Assembly (NCBI GenBank): GCA_902766045.1
Contig: CACXCA010000022.1
Location: forward strand, 1-64,000
Length of the DNA: 64,000 nucleotides
Origin: an uncultured Bacteroidales bacterium
GTDB lineage: Bacteria; Bacteroidota; Bacteroidia; Bacteroidales; Paludibacteraceae
Direction of reading: 5' to 3'
Under the pieces are notes generated by a model. That model made no database searches. It saw nothing but the letters and a program-made list of their open reading frames with translations, and was not told the DNA's origin. The position numbers and the translations under genes are program-made. Numbering within the stretch: position 1 is the first letter of the stretch; each line of letters starts with the position of its first letter. This document shows, piece by piece, positions 7,559 through 15,527 of the stretch.

Positions 7559-9001
7559 TTATCCATTCAGTATCGTTTCCAGACCTTGCTCCCGATGGAT
7601 TAGAATCACCTTCACACCATACTTCTTAGCTATATGTTCTGCCACATGCTGTGCAGAATAGACAGAACGATGTCGTCCTCCCGTACATCCGAAAGAAAAC
7701 ATCAACGAGGTGAATCCTCGCTCCATGTATCGCTGCACATGAGCATCCGCCAAAGCATACACTGAAGAGAGAAATTTAAGAATCTCTCCATCCTTTTCCA
7801 AGAAATCAATCACAGGCTGATCTAAGCCCGTCAAAGGTTTATACTCATCATATTTCCCTGGATTATGGACACCACGACAGTCGAACACATATCCGCCACC
7901 ATTCCCTGAATCATCCGCAGGAATGCCTTTCTTATATGAGAAACTATATACCTTAACCACTAACTTAGACGCATCCAATTGAGGCTTCTCCTCCGTATGC
8001 ATCTCATTTAGCAGCTGACACTCTGGAAGCTTAGTTAGCACAGAAATCAAATATGAATAAGCAGAGAAGTCATTCCGCTCAATCAATCCACACAGATTAG
8101 CTACCGCGAAAGGAATACTCTCAATAAAATGTTTCTTCTTTTCAAACAATCCACGATAGCCATAGGCACCCAACACCTGAATCATTCGAAATAATACAAA
8201 AAGATTCAACCGTTTCTTAAACTGTGCCTCATCCACCTTCTGGTACTTTCTCAACGACTCCAGATAGGCCTCCACCAATATCTCTTTCACATTCTCAGGA
8301 TAGTTAGCCTTGGCCTGCCATACAAAAGATGCCACATCATAATAAATAGGGCCTCTTCTTCCCCCTTGAAAATCAATAAAATAAGGTTCACCCTCTTTTA
8401 TCATCACATTGCGAGACTGAAAATCACGATAAAGGAAGGTCTGACTATCATATTGCAACAGATCATCTGCCAAACGTTGAAAATCCGTTTCCAAAGACAA
8501 CTCCAAGAAATCGATATGTGCCAATTTCAAGAAACAGTATTTGAAATAATTCAAATCCCACAATATCGACTGGCGGTCCATCGAAGCAATCGGATAACAG
8601 AGAGAGAAATCAAACCCCTCAGCTGCCAGATACTGGAAATCAGCTAATTTCATCATGGTTTTTTTCAACAACGCAATGTCTTTTTCAGTGAACGTATGAC
8701 TAGCTATACTGTTCTCAATCGTTTTATACAAAGACATATCTCCCAGATCCTCCTGCAGGTAATATAACTCATCATCCGACACAGCCATCACCTTAGGGGT
8801 ATTCAGCCCTTTCTGAGCAAAGCTACGTGCCATCTCAATAAAGGTATGGTTCTCCTCTATTGATTCACCTTCCACCCCTATCAACGATACGGAAGGAGAG
8901 GTTAACCTAAAATAGTTTCGATTAGATCCTTCTCCTGAAAGTTTTTGACATGCAGGTGTCTCCCCCGTCAATGCATAAAACAATGAAATCAGCTTCTCCA
9001 T
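7559..9001 (-). CDS. Aminoglycoside-phosphotransferase-like kinase fused to RapZ C-terminal domain
   Basis: A 480-residue two-domain protein. Residues 1 to about 310 are an APH/choline-kinase-fold kinase with catalytic loop YRDFQSRN (192-198) and metal site FIDFQGG (209-214), the branch that includes the cell-wall amino-sugar kinase AmgK. Residues about 345-478 match the C-terminal domain of RapZ, with GGGYVFDCRG and FSFGCTGGRHRSV; in enterobacteria that domain senses glucosamine-6-phosphate. The Walker-A ATPase domain of true RapZ is absent. A role in amino-sugar recycling or sensing is an inference from both halves. Single gene with its own promoter, divergent from the DUF4286 gene. Confidence 0.85.
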   Translation of the reverse strand: MEKLISLFYALTGETPACQKLSGEGSNRNYFRLTSPSVSLIGVEGESIEENHTFIEMARSFAQKGLNTPKVMAVSDDELYYLQEDLGDMSLYKTIENSIASHTFTEKDIALLKKTMMKLADFQYLAAEGFDFSLCYPIASMDRQSILWDLNYFKYCFLKLAHIDFLELSLETDFQRLADDLLQYDSQTFLYRDFQSRNVMIKEGEPYFIDFQGGRRGPIYYDVASFVWQAKANYPENVKEILVEAYLESLRKYQKVDEAQFKKRLNLFVLFRMIQVLGAYGYRGLFEKKKHFIESIPFAVANLCGLIERNDFSAYSYLISVLTKLPECQLLNEMHTEEKPQLDASKLVVKVYSFSYKKGIPADDSGNGGGYVFDCRGVHNPGKYDEYKPLTGLDQPVIDFLEKDGEILKFLSSVYALADAHVQRYMERGFTSLMFSFGCTGGRHRSVYSAQHVAEHIAKKYGVKVILIHREQGLETILNG

Positions 9002-9026
9002 ATTATTTCTCTTCGCTTATTTTTCA

Positions 9027-9034
9027 CAAAGGTA
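9027..9034 (-). promoter_or_regulatory. -7 promoter element of kinase-RapZ gene
   Basis: TACCTTTG on the minus strand matches TAnnTTTG, 25 bp before the ATG at 9001. No good -33 box was seen. Confidence 0.55.
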
Positions 9035-9177
9035 ATCATTTTGTAGTATTTCGAGGAGGAGATGTGTAGAAAATAAACTGAGGCATAACGAAAGGAAATA
9101 CCTCCATCGAATTTTAACTACCATCCATATCCTATTTTCGAAATAATTTGTAATTTTACAGACATGAATGAAGCATC

Positions 9178-9483
9178 ATGATACTATTCAACACTACATA
9201 TTTAGTTTCACCCACGGTAGAAAAAAGATTTCTCTACTGGCTGTCAGCGGTTTATGTTCCTAAAGCGAAAGAAAGCGGACTCGTATCCGACCCTCGTCTG
9301 TTCAAAGTCCTCACAGGTGAATCGGACGGCATCTCCTATTCTCTGCAGATCCTAGCCGATAACATATCTAAAATGAATGAATTCAAGAAAACATACTTAG
9401 AGACATTGGAAAAGGATCTCGCCTCCACCTTCGGTGAAACTGTCCTATCTTTTTCCACCTATCTGAAAGGATGTGAACTATAA
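9178..9483 (+). CDS. DUF4286 family protein
   Basis: A 101-residue protein of the Bacteroidota-specific DUF4286 type: it starts MILFNTTYLVSP, has W and Y positions in the first helix, and ends with an ETVLSFSTYLK segment. Function unknown. No signal peptide or membrane segment. It lies 6 bp upstream of ruvC, an arrangement suggesting translational coupling; a link to recombination is only positional. Confidence 0.75.
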   Translation: MILFNTTYLVSPTVEKRFLYWLSAVYVPKAKESGLVSDPRLFKVLTGESDGISYSLQILADNISKMNEFKKTYLETLEKDLASTFGETVLSFSTYLKGCEL

Positions 9484-9489
9484 AATAAT

Positions 9490-10062
9490 ATGGCAAGAAC
9501 AGCAACAGAGAAGATTATTCTAGGTATAGACCCTGGCACCAACGTGATGGGCTACGGCGTGATTCAAGTAGATGGGAAGAAGGTAACCTACCTCGCCATG
9601 GGAATATTAGACATACGGAAGACTGGCGATATCTATCTGAAACTGAAATCTATATACAACAAAACCATCGAACTCATCGAACAGTACCTACCCGATGAAT
9701 TTGCCATCGAAGCGCAGTTCTTTGGTAAGAACGTGCAATCAATGCTGAAACTAGGTCGAGCACAAGGCGTGGCCATTGCTGCCGCCCTCCAACGCGATCT
9801 CCCTATCGCAGAATATGCTCCACTGAAAATTAAACAGGCCATCACCGGCAATGGCGCAGCTTCAAAAGAACAGGTGGCTGCCATGTTGCAAAATATATTG
9901 AAAATACCCAAAGAGGATCTGGAAACCAAACTAGATGCCACTGATGCCTTAGGTGTAGCCCTTTGTCATCACTACGAAACCAGCCATCCACTCAAAACCA
10001 AGAAATGCAGCAGTTGGAAAGACTTCATCGACAAAAACAAAGACCGTGTTCATCTCTCATAA
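9490..10062 (+). CDS. ruvC: Crossover junction endodeoxyribonuclease RuvC
   Basis: A 190-residue Holliday junction resolvase of the RNase H fold. Acidic residues are visible: D14 in LGIDPGTNVMGYG, Glu in FAIEAQFF, and the C-terminal Asp pair in KLDATDALGVA followed by the conserved His. It cuts junctions handled by RuvAB; ruvA is about 36 kb away at 45816, and ruvB is not in the window. It follows DUF4286 by 6 bp. Confidence 0.95.
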   Translation: MARTATEKIILGIDPGTNVMGYGVIQVDGKKVTYLAMGILDIRKTGDIYLKLKSIYNKTIELIEQYLPDEFAIEAQFFGKNVQSMLKLGRAQGVAIAAALQRDLPIAEYAPLKIKQAITGNGAASKEQVAAMLQNILKIPKEDLETKLDATDALGVALCHHYETSHPLKTKKCSSWKDFIDKNKDRVHLS

Positions 10063-10077
10063 AACACTTGTTATCGT

Positions 10078-11019
10078 ATGGATTTCATAAAATCACTTTC
10101 ACTTTTAGGGATCACCTTCCTATTCTCACACTGTGGCAATACGCCTCAAATAATATATGAAGAAGAGTACATCTACAACGAGGAAGGTCAACTGACAGCC
10201 ATTTTAGTAAAAGAGACGGATAAGGATACATCCTGGACAAAAGACTCGTTCATATACGATTCACTCAAACGTAAAATCGCAATGGAACGAACAAGCAGTC
10301 GATTCAAATCCACAGAAACAACAACATACCAATATGATTCTGACGGTGATACAATAGCAGTGAAAACAACTGGAGGAAACGATTCTTTCGACAAATTATT
10401 TCTATACACCTATGCCAATAAAGCAGGGCATAAGGTTATAATAGAAACAGAGCAATATCACATAAACGATACAAAAGATACAACGTTGTATTCTACTATT
10501 CAATACAAATATGATTCATGGCTGTATTGGGCCGAGCGAATCACATTCATTTATTCACCAGATTCTGTCTCTATCGTGAATGAAAAACACAAATTTGAGC
10601 GCAATAAATATGACAATATGTCTGAAAGCATAGAATGCTATTACAAAGACGGAGTACTAGTAAAACGATGGAAAACACGTTGCAAATTACGGAGGAAAAA
10701 AACAGAAAACAAACTTGAAATATATGATGACATATATGAAACCATATTTTACTCAGCAGACGAAGGTACCACCGTTTATCATTACAAGCATTATTACTGG
10801 CAGGATATGAAATGTAAAGAGGTCGAAACAACGGCCATCAAAGAAGGCGTAGAGGTGGCGAAAAGACAGGAAAAATTCGATCAAGACGGACGGAGAACAA
10901 AAGACATTCTAACAGAAACTAAAGGAAACATGATAATCAAACAGACTCGTACATATACGTATGATGGCTCCAATAAATTAGTGAAAATAACTCATAAGAC
11001 CTACAAATCCACCGAATAA
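10078..11019 (+). CDS. Predicted lipoprotein with YD/RHS-like short repeats
   Basis: A 313-residue protein 15 bp after ruvC. A hydrophobic N-terminus ends in a possible SPII site at C19 (LFSHC; histidine before the Cys is unusual). The chain carries loosely repeated units resembling YD repeats, such as YNEEGQLTAI, YDSLKRKIAM, YQYDSDGDTIAV and YTYDGSNKLVKI, which suggests a beta-strand surface or periplasmic protein. No catalytic motif. Not recognised beyond this. It may be read through from ruvC, though functionally unrelated. Confidence 0.6.
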   Translation: MDFIKSLSLLGITFLFSHCGNTPQIIYEEEYIYNEEGQLTAILVKETDKDTSWTKDSFIYDSLKRKIAMERTSSRFKSTETTTYQYDSDGDTIAVKTTGGNDSFDKLFLYTYANKAGHKVIIETEQYHINDTKDTTLYSTIQYKYDSWLYWAERITFIYSPDSVSIVNEKHKFERNKYDNMSESIECYYKDGVLVKRWKTRCKLRRKKTENKLEIYDDIYETIFYSADEGTTVYHYKHYYWQDMKCKEVETTAIKEGVEVAKRQEKFDQDGRRTKDILTETKGNMIIKQTRTYTYDGSNKLVKITHKTYKSTE

Positions 11020-11116
11020 ACAAAAACAAATAGAAAATCGAACTGAATTCAAAAATTACACGAAATGAATTTATAGAACCCACCTACAACAAAAATAGTA
11101 GAGAAATCTGACTAAC

Positions 11117-11506
11117 CTACTTCCTAAAAGAAGAGATCAATCCTCCAATGCCGATTCCCAGGAGGGCCACTCCGGCACCAAACAAAGCAATGTTAAGTCC
11201 ATAAACCCGCTCTGCCTGAGTTGTTGTAACGATATACATTCTTAACCCTATAAAGAGAAGTGCTATTCCACCAATAATACACAGCAGCGACTGTATCTTC
11301 TTCGCTTTCCGACCATCTTTTTCGTTTTGTGCATCTATCACTTTATCCTCTTTCTCCAAGCACTCAATAACCATTTTCTTTTGAGAGGAAGATACATCTA
11401 ACCTGCTGAGTGAAGTAATCAAGTCTCTCGACGAGATACCATTGCGTCTTCTCTCAACGAAATAATGAATCAACTCCTCGTCCGTCATTTCTGAAAATTT
11501 CTTCAT
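11117..11506 (-). CDS. Small membrane protein of unknown function
   Basis: A 129-residue protein. Residues 1-70 are soluble and charged (KKFSEMTDEELIHYFVERR). Two transmembrane segments follow at about 72-92 and 101-123, with a short loop between. The N-terminal helical part could be a small interaction domain. No family recognised. It is convergent with the lipoprotein gene at 10078 and divergent from vanW. Confidence 0.6.
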   Translation of the reverse strand: MKKFSEMTDEELIHYFVERRRNGISSRDLITSLSRLDVSSSQKKMVIECLEKEDKVIDAQNEKDGRKAKKIQSLLCIIGGIALLFIGLRMYIVTTTQAERVYGLNIALFGAGVALLGIGIGGLISSFRK

Positions 11507-11639
11507 AACCTCTGTCCTATTTATCTGATTGATAATTCCGTAAAACTATTTCGTTTTTTTTACGACTAACAAATATAGAGATTTTCCACAAGAAAAAGTT
11601 TTTTTTATATAAATCATAACTCATTCTTCTTTTTACTAC

Positions 11640-11647
11640 TATATTTG
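11640..11647 (+). promoter_or_regulatory. -7 promoter element of vanW-like gene
   Basis: TATATTTG matches TAnnTTTG, 21 bp before the ATG at 11669. The upstream stretch is AT-rich without a clear -33 box. Confidence 0.6.
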
Positions 11648-11668
11648 TCTTACTAAATATGTAACAAC

Positions 11669-12481
11669 ATGATACACCAAGTAGAGAAACCAATCGAACG
11701 AAGTCCGCTGAGAAGAAAAATCGGACGAGAATTTTATATAGCAAAGCGATTTTTGAAATGGCACTTTTCAGGTACGAAATTTTCAAAGATAGACCACAAT
11801 ATCAAGTTCCCAAATAGCTGGATGGAACATAAATCAACACTCCTACGTAAGTTAAAAGACGTAGATATGTATCTGCAATACAACAAGATAACAAATCTAA
11901 AGCTTGCCATTGCTAAGATTGATGGTGTTGTGATACGTCCAGGCGAAACGTTTTCAATCTGGCGTATGGTAGGAAGACCAACCAAGCGGAAGGGGTACAA
12001 GACAGGTATGATGATACACAATGGGAAGGTGGCCACTGGCATTGGAGGAGGACTCTGTCAGTTGGGAAATCTTATCTACTGGATGGCATTGCATACACCT
12101 CTCACGATCAAGGAGCGTTGGCGACATAGCTTCGATGTGTTTCCAGATGTCAATCGTACCATTCCCTTTGCCTGCGGAGCCACGCTCGCCTATAACTATA
12201 TTGATTTACAACTGGAGAACAACACCGACATCACCTTTAAGTTGAATCTTTGGCTCGATGATGAATATCTACATGGCGCATTGAGTGGCGACAAAGCCTC
12301 TGACTTCCAATACGAGATTATTGAAACCGACCATCGTTTTGAGGTCCAATGGTGGGGCGGTTACACCCGTCACAACCGTATTCTAAAGCGCATCACCAAT
12401 CTCAAGACTGGCGAAGTGACCGAAGAGTTGGTGGCAGAGAACAATGCCATCATGATGTATAACCCGATGCTGAATGAATAG
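11669..12481 (+). CDS. VanW family protein
   Basis: A 270-residue protein whose core (about residues 70-185) matches VanW: NLKLAIAKIDGVVIRPGETFS, cut here to its essentials LAIAKIDG and RPGETFSIW, then GIGGGLCQLGNLIYW and HSFDVFPDV. VanW occurs in some vancomycin-resistance clusters but its function is unknown; chromosomal copies in Bacteroidota are common and do not imply resistance. No signal peptide. No vanA/H/X-type neighbour is present. A hairpin terminator follows. Confidence 0.85.
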   Translation: MIHQVEKPIERSPLRRKIGREFYIAKRFLKWHFSGTKFSKIDHNIKFPNSWMEHKSTLLRKLKDVDMYLQYNKITNLKLAIAKIDGVVIRPGETFSIWRMVGRPTKRKGYKTGMMIHNGKVATGIGGGLCQLGNLIYWMALHTPLTIKERWRHSFDVFPDVNRTIPFACGATLAYNYIDLQLENNTDITFKLNLWLDDEYLHGALSGDKASDFQYEIIETDHRFEVQWWGGYTRHNRILKRITNLKTGEVTEELVAENNAIMMYNPMLNE

Positions 12482-12495
12482 AATAGATGACAAGT

Positions 12496-12518
12496 GTTGC
12501 GTATGTGCAACTTTTTTT
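12496..12518 (+). terminator. Terminator after vanW-like gene
   Basis: GTTGC pairs with GCAAC around loop GTATGT, followed by seven T. The 20-bp block containing this hairpin is repeated exactly at 12769-12788. Confidence 0.65.
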
Positions 12519-12610
12519 AACTCAGCAGGACTTTCTAAAACCACCATCGAATCAATCGCGAAACAGCTCCTAAAACGACAAGAAAAGGTATTGCTTTTTG
12601 TGTGAAAATC

Positions 12611-12659
12611 TGAAGTGGTACTTCAAATTTTGCGATAAAATTTGAAGTGGAACTCCAAA
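12611..12659. repeat. Two near-identical 17-bp palindromic units
   Basis: TGAAGTGGTACTTCAAA (12611) and TGAAGTGGAACTCCAAA (12643) are direct repeats with two mismatches. The first is a perfect TGAAGT/ACTTCA palindrome with a 3-nt centre. An AAATTTT...AAAATTT inverted repeat lies between. They look like a double operator, but no intact regulator gene adjoins them. Confidence 0.6.
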
Positions 12660-12765
12660 AATTCACTCTTTTTTTGTTATCAAAGTTACAGCTGACTTGT
12701 TTTGAATAATTAGAATGTATTGGGCAATCATAAAAAATTGTTGCACGCAAAAAGCATTATTTAGC

Positions 12766-12797
12766 AAAAAGTGTTGCGTATGTGCAACACTTTTTCT
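12766..12797. terminator. Bidirectional terminator hairpin
   Basis: AAAAAGTGTTGC pairs perfectly over 12 bp with GCAACACTTTTT around loop GTATGT. The A and T runs flank the stem, so it can terminate on both strands. Core sequence identical to the hairpin after vanW. Confidence 0.7.
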
Positions 12798-12844
12798 CAT
12801 TCTATTAATTCATGATAAATGCAAGTTTATTTCTCTGTGTCAAT

Positions 12845-13114
12845 CTAATCCTTCTGGCTCATCATCTTCTGTATCCTTATTTGTCCCGCAGCTTCGTTAA
12901 CATTGATGCCGACATTGAAGCCATTGGGGTGGAAACGATCCTCTAAAATCTTTTTGCAATGATTCACCATCAACCATAGCGCACGTTGCTTATGTGTTGT
13001 TAAGTCAAAATAACTGGCAGTGTGTCGCTTGGGTATTATCAATGTGTGTCCTTTGCTCACAGGATAGCCATCGTAAAAAGCTACTGCCGTCGCTGTTTCA
13101 CAAATCATCTCCAC
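12845..13114 (-). pseudogene. Truncated HIT-family hydrolase remnant
   Basis: 89 codons remain open. The middle is clearly HIT family: VAFYDGYPVSKGHTLIIPKRH, here split as VAFYDGYPVSKG and HTLIIPKRH, then GFNVGINVNEAAGQ. The reading then leaves the family (IRIQKMMSQKD, stop) exactly where the catalytic HxHxH block and C-terminal tail should follow. The extreme N-terminus with its CxxC is also missing. Without the histidine triad it cannot have HIT nucleotidyl hydrolase activity. Both ends look like recombination junctions. Confidence 0.8.
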
Positions 13115-13122
13115 TTTGGAGC

Positions 13123-13197
13123 TTAAATTACGAGGTAATCGGCATGGGCGTTCTTCCTGCAGTCGCTGACTGGAAGAAATACAACGCGAACCTCTAA
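13123..13197 (+). pseudogene. Orphan 3' end of a lost plus-strand gene
   Basis: Twenty-four codons, LNYEVIGMGVLPAVADWKKY and a short tail, end in TAA and are followed 26 bp later by a strong terminator. The composition looks protein-like, but the frame upstream runs antisense through the HIT remnant and makes no sense. I read it as the C-terminus of a gene whose front was deleted; the family is not recognised. It abuts the 5' end of the HIT remnant. Confidence 0.45.
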
Positions 13198-13223
13198 TCC
13201 TAGGATTGGATTCGATATTAGGG

Positions 13224-13256
13224 AAGCGGGCGGGGTATATCCCTGTCCGCTTTTTT
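13224..13256 (+). terminator. Strong rho-independent terminator
   Basis: AAGCGG...GGG pairs with CCC...CCGCTT around TATAT, followed by six T. It serves no intact gene; its position fits the lost gene ending at 13197. Confidence 0.8.
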
Positions 13257-13377
13257 CGTTGGGGGGGAGGGGAATCGGTTGTGGAGATTGGTCGGGTATG
13301 AATTCGGATGAATTATGGGAGTTGTGCTTTGGCTTTCGCTCCTAAATTATGGTTGAAATAGTTGTTGCGTGGATGAT

Positions 13378-14091
13378 TCACCACAACTCGAATTCGCCCA
13401 GTATTAACAATTTAGGCTTTTCGTCATTCTCTTTGTTATTGTCTGTTTCACCACGTTCATCATCGAATGTTTCCTCATCTTCGTCATCCACTTCATCATC
13501 TGGTTTATTTGGATCGTCTTCTCCTAAGTATTCAATTTGATACGTGTTTTCTCCTGTGATATAATTATAGTGCCAACGCTCTGCTCTTAGAGTCTTTCTG
13601 TCGAGCTCCTCACCACCACGTTCAATCAGTTGGAATTTGTTGTCTTGAAACCGAAATGTGTAGGAGAAATAAGGAACGTTCCATGAACCTCCCCATGTAC
13701 TACAACCTAATTTAAGATAGTTTCCCTCTTCCGTGTCGATACTAATTTCATGTCTGATTGATAAATATTCATCGCTCGACATAATGGCGTCCCAACAAGC
13801 GAATTGCTTGAATTTTCCTCTCTTTGTGCCAAAATAGATGGCAAGGGTAGGACTCCAACATTTCATCTTACCAATACATTCCTCCATATTGGCGGTGGAA
13901 TCATCAGACATCGCTACGAAGGCCCAATCCTTATATCCATCGTTGTTGAAGTCTCCTTTTGTCTCACATATCATTGTCCACTCTTTGGGTATGATATTAG
14001 CCTCCTTTCCCTTGCTTTTAAGTTGGTGCGGTTTGCCCACGAGGGTTATTGTGGTGGAGAGGAGGATGATGAGGAGGAATAGGTGTTTCAT
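13378..14091 (-). CDS. Secreted protein with FG-GAP/EF-hand-like site and acidic tail
   Basis: A 237-residue predicted exported protein. The start was set at MKHLFLLIILLS because it opens a good signal peptide; the frame is open 22 codons further but that part includes the promoter. After cleavage there is GDFNNDGYKDWAFV, a Ca-binding DxNxDG loop of the kind found in FG-GAP/integrin-like repeats. A region rich in Asp/Glu (DDEVDDEDEE) occupies about residues 190-220. Function unknown. The RAYT gene lies upstream on the same strand, but the promoter at 14145 suggests separate transcription. Confidence 0.65.
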   Translation of the reverse strand: MKHLFLLIILLSTTITLVGKPHQLKSKGKEANIIPKEWTMICETKGDFNNDGYKDWAFVAMSDDSTANMEECIGKMKCWSPTLAIYFGTKRGKFKQFACWDAIMSSDEYLSIRHEISIDTEEGNYLKLGCSTWGGSWNVPYFSYTFRFQDNKFQLIERGGEELDRKTLRAERWHYNYITGENTYQIEYLGEDDPNKPDDEVDDEDEETFDDERGETDNNKENDEKPKLLILGEFELW

Positions 14092-14144
14092 GGATGTCGT
14101 GATGAATTTTATTGTCAAATCATTGAATTGCGTTTTACGCACCC

Positions 14145-14152
14145 CAAATATA
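14145..14152 (-). promoter_or_regulatory. -7 promoter element of secreted-protein gene
   Basis: TATATTTG on the minus strand, 53 bp before the ATG at 14091. It lies between the RAYT stop and this gene, so it supports separate transcription. Confidence 0.55.
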
Positions 14153-14170
14153 CCCATTTTTTTAATAAAT

Positions 14171-14185
14171 AGAGAAATATTCTCT
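14171..14185. repeat. Small inverted repeat at the RAYT gene end
   Basis: AGAGAAATATTCTCT: a 6-bp stem with a 3-nt centre, touching the RAYT stop codon. RAYT genes are often flanked by palindromic REP elements, but this one is short and AT-rich, so it may be incidental. Confidence 0.35.
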
Positions 14186-15318
14186 CACCTCCTAATAATT
14201 TTAGCCTCTCCCATAAACGAACAAATCTCCTCTGCCAGGCGGTTCATGTTGTGAAAACAGCTGTAATCGCTATCGGAAGGGACACCGTTCACATCTGGCA
14301 TTTGGTCGAGTCCCCAAGGCGCAAGGATGAGCAGACTGCCGTTGGCACAAGCGTCGAAGCGTTGTCGCTCGGGTTTCCAATAGGGAGTGATGGGTTCTTT
14401 CTGTATGTGGATGAGCGGGTAACCCTTCTCCAAACACTCGTTTTTCATCAGTAGTTCGCCTCGGGAGATGCCTGGCGTCACAATTACCGTGGAGCCCTCA
14501 AGGATGGCTGCCACCCATTGGTCGTGCTGGCGAGCATAGTCGGCCGTTTCCTCGTAGGGTTGCCCGTTCGTGGGATGCTTGCGGTGGCACTGCACCTGTA
14601 TCTTGCGGGCCCAACGCAACAGGAAGAGGTTGCCAAATGCCCCATAACTATGCCCTGCCAACTGTATATGAAGACAACGCTTCATCACGTCGGGCATAGC
14701 GCGACGCAAGAGTGCTCGCCTCAGGTTGTCTTGCACATAAGCAATCATCGCCTCCCGGTGCCGCTCATCAATGCAGACCGTGTCGTCGTAGTTGTCATCA
14801 AACAAGGGACGGCGCTCACGGCCTACTAGGGTGTAGTATTCTTGCCGCTGTTTTTTTGAGAGGTTGTTGATAAGTGCATTCTCATCACGGTGAATTAGAG
14901 CCTTCTTTCGCAACCATTCAGGATACGCCTTAGAATCGACCAATATCGGTCGATTCTCAACCCCATTCATTTTTCTCCACCTACTAGTGCAAGCCGCCTT
15001 AAACGCCTGCATGATATCCCCCAGATTCCACTCCATAGGTTCCAGCACCTCTATCACCCCGTGGAAATGGTCGGGCATGCATACGCAGGCATGTGTCACC
15101 ACTCGGTTGCCATGTGCTGCTTGCCGCTCAGCGGTCTGGCCCCAAAACTGGAGCATCTCCTCCCCAAGTGCTGTCGGGACAATTTTTTCACAGCCTCCTT
15201 CAGATATGAACGAGGCAAGTAATGGTTCTCTTCCTCTCACCACCAATGTGATGAGATAAACACCCTTGCCGTAATAATCATGGCCGGGATTGCGTGGACG
15301 ATAAGATGAGTTCATCAT
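14185..15318 (-). CDS. REP-associated tyrosine transposase with DprA/LOG-like C-terminal domain
   Basis: A 377-residue protein. Residues about 18-205 are a Y1-type HUH transposase of the RAYT family: MPDHFHGVIEV holds the HUH pair (H84, H86), and NYDD (Y177) is the probable nucleophile followed by the conserved helix. Residues about 215-370 form an extra Rossmann-like domain resembling DprA/LOG proteins: EGSTVIVTPGISRGELL, EKGYPLIHI and SLLILAPWG. The ATG at 15318 was chosen because an upstream TTG overlaps the promoter box. The gene is visibly richer in G+C than its neighbours, which suggests transfer. No clear REP sequences were found around it. It could be a domesticated single-copy enzyme. 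Confidence 0.8.
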   Translation of the reverse strand: MMNSSYRPRNPGHDYYGKGVYLITLVVRGREPLLASFISEGGCEKIVPTALGEEMLQFWGQTAERQAAHGNRVVTHACVCMPDHFHGVIEVLEPMEWNLGDIMQAFKAACTSRWRKMNGVENRPILVDSKAYPEWLRKKALIHRDENALINNLSKKQRQEYYTLVGRERRPLFDDNYDDTVCIDERHREAMIAYVQDNLRRALLRRAMPDVMKRCLHIQLAGHSYGAFGNLFLLRWARKIQVQCHRKHPTNGQPYEETADYARQHDQWVAAILEGSTVIVTPGISRGELLMKNECLEKGYPLIHIQKEPITPYWKPERQRFDACANGSLLILAPWGLDQMPDVNGVPSDSDYSCFHNMNRLAEEICSFMGEAKIIRR

Positions 15319-15354
15319 TACAGGTATTTCAAAACGACAGATTTTTATTTTTTG

Positions 15355-15362
15355 CAAAAGTA
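15355..15362 (-). promoter_or_regulatory. -7 promoter element of RAYT gene
   Basis: TACTTTTG on the minus strand matches TAnnTTTG, 36 bp before the ATG at 15318. It rules out the upstream TTG as start. Confidence 0.6.
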
Positions 15363-15478
15363 CAAAAAATTCCTTTTAAAATCGCTCCATGATTCATTCT
15401 CTAAATATTTCAAAATCACGGAACATTCATCTGACCTTTTGAGAGTGATTTCTATACATTGAGATTTTAACAAGCGGC

Positions 15479-15508
15479 TTGTCATTACAATTAAAATTCG
15501 TAACTTTG
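15479..15508 (+). promoter_or_regulatory. Complete Bacteroidota-type promoter of Rid-family gene
   Basis: TTG (15479-15481), 19 bp, then TAACTTTG (15501-15508): both elements match the phylum consensus at ideal spacing, 19 bp before the ATG at 15528. Confidence 0.75.
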
Positions 15509-15527
15509 CATCTCAATCAAATGGACT

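Larger units (their letters stand above)
12482..12844. other. Gene-free accessory spacer
   Basis: This 363-bp stretch holds two copies of the same hairpin block (12492-12511 and 12769-12788) and a pair of near-palindromes (12611-12659). No protein-coding stretch is convincing. The organisation suggests a scar or small non-autonomous element between vanW and the broken HIT gene. Confidence 0.5.

Noticed and set aside
11669-12481. Vancomycin resistance locus
   Set aside because: VanW alone is widespread and of unknown function; no vanH/A/X or two-component genes nearby.
12535-12750. 71-codon minus-strand open frame
   Set aside because: It runs through the palindromic repeats, has no domain and no ribosome site.
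14171-14185. REP element at the RAYT gene
   Set aside because: Too short and AT-rich, with no second copy found in the flanks.
15319-15357. Upstream TTG start for the RAYT gene
   Set aside because: The TTG is part of the TACTTTTG promoter element.
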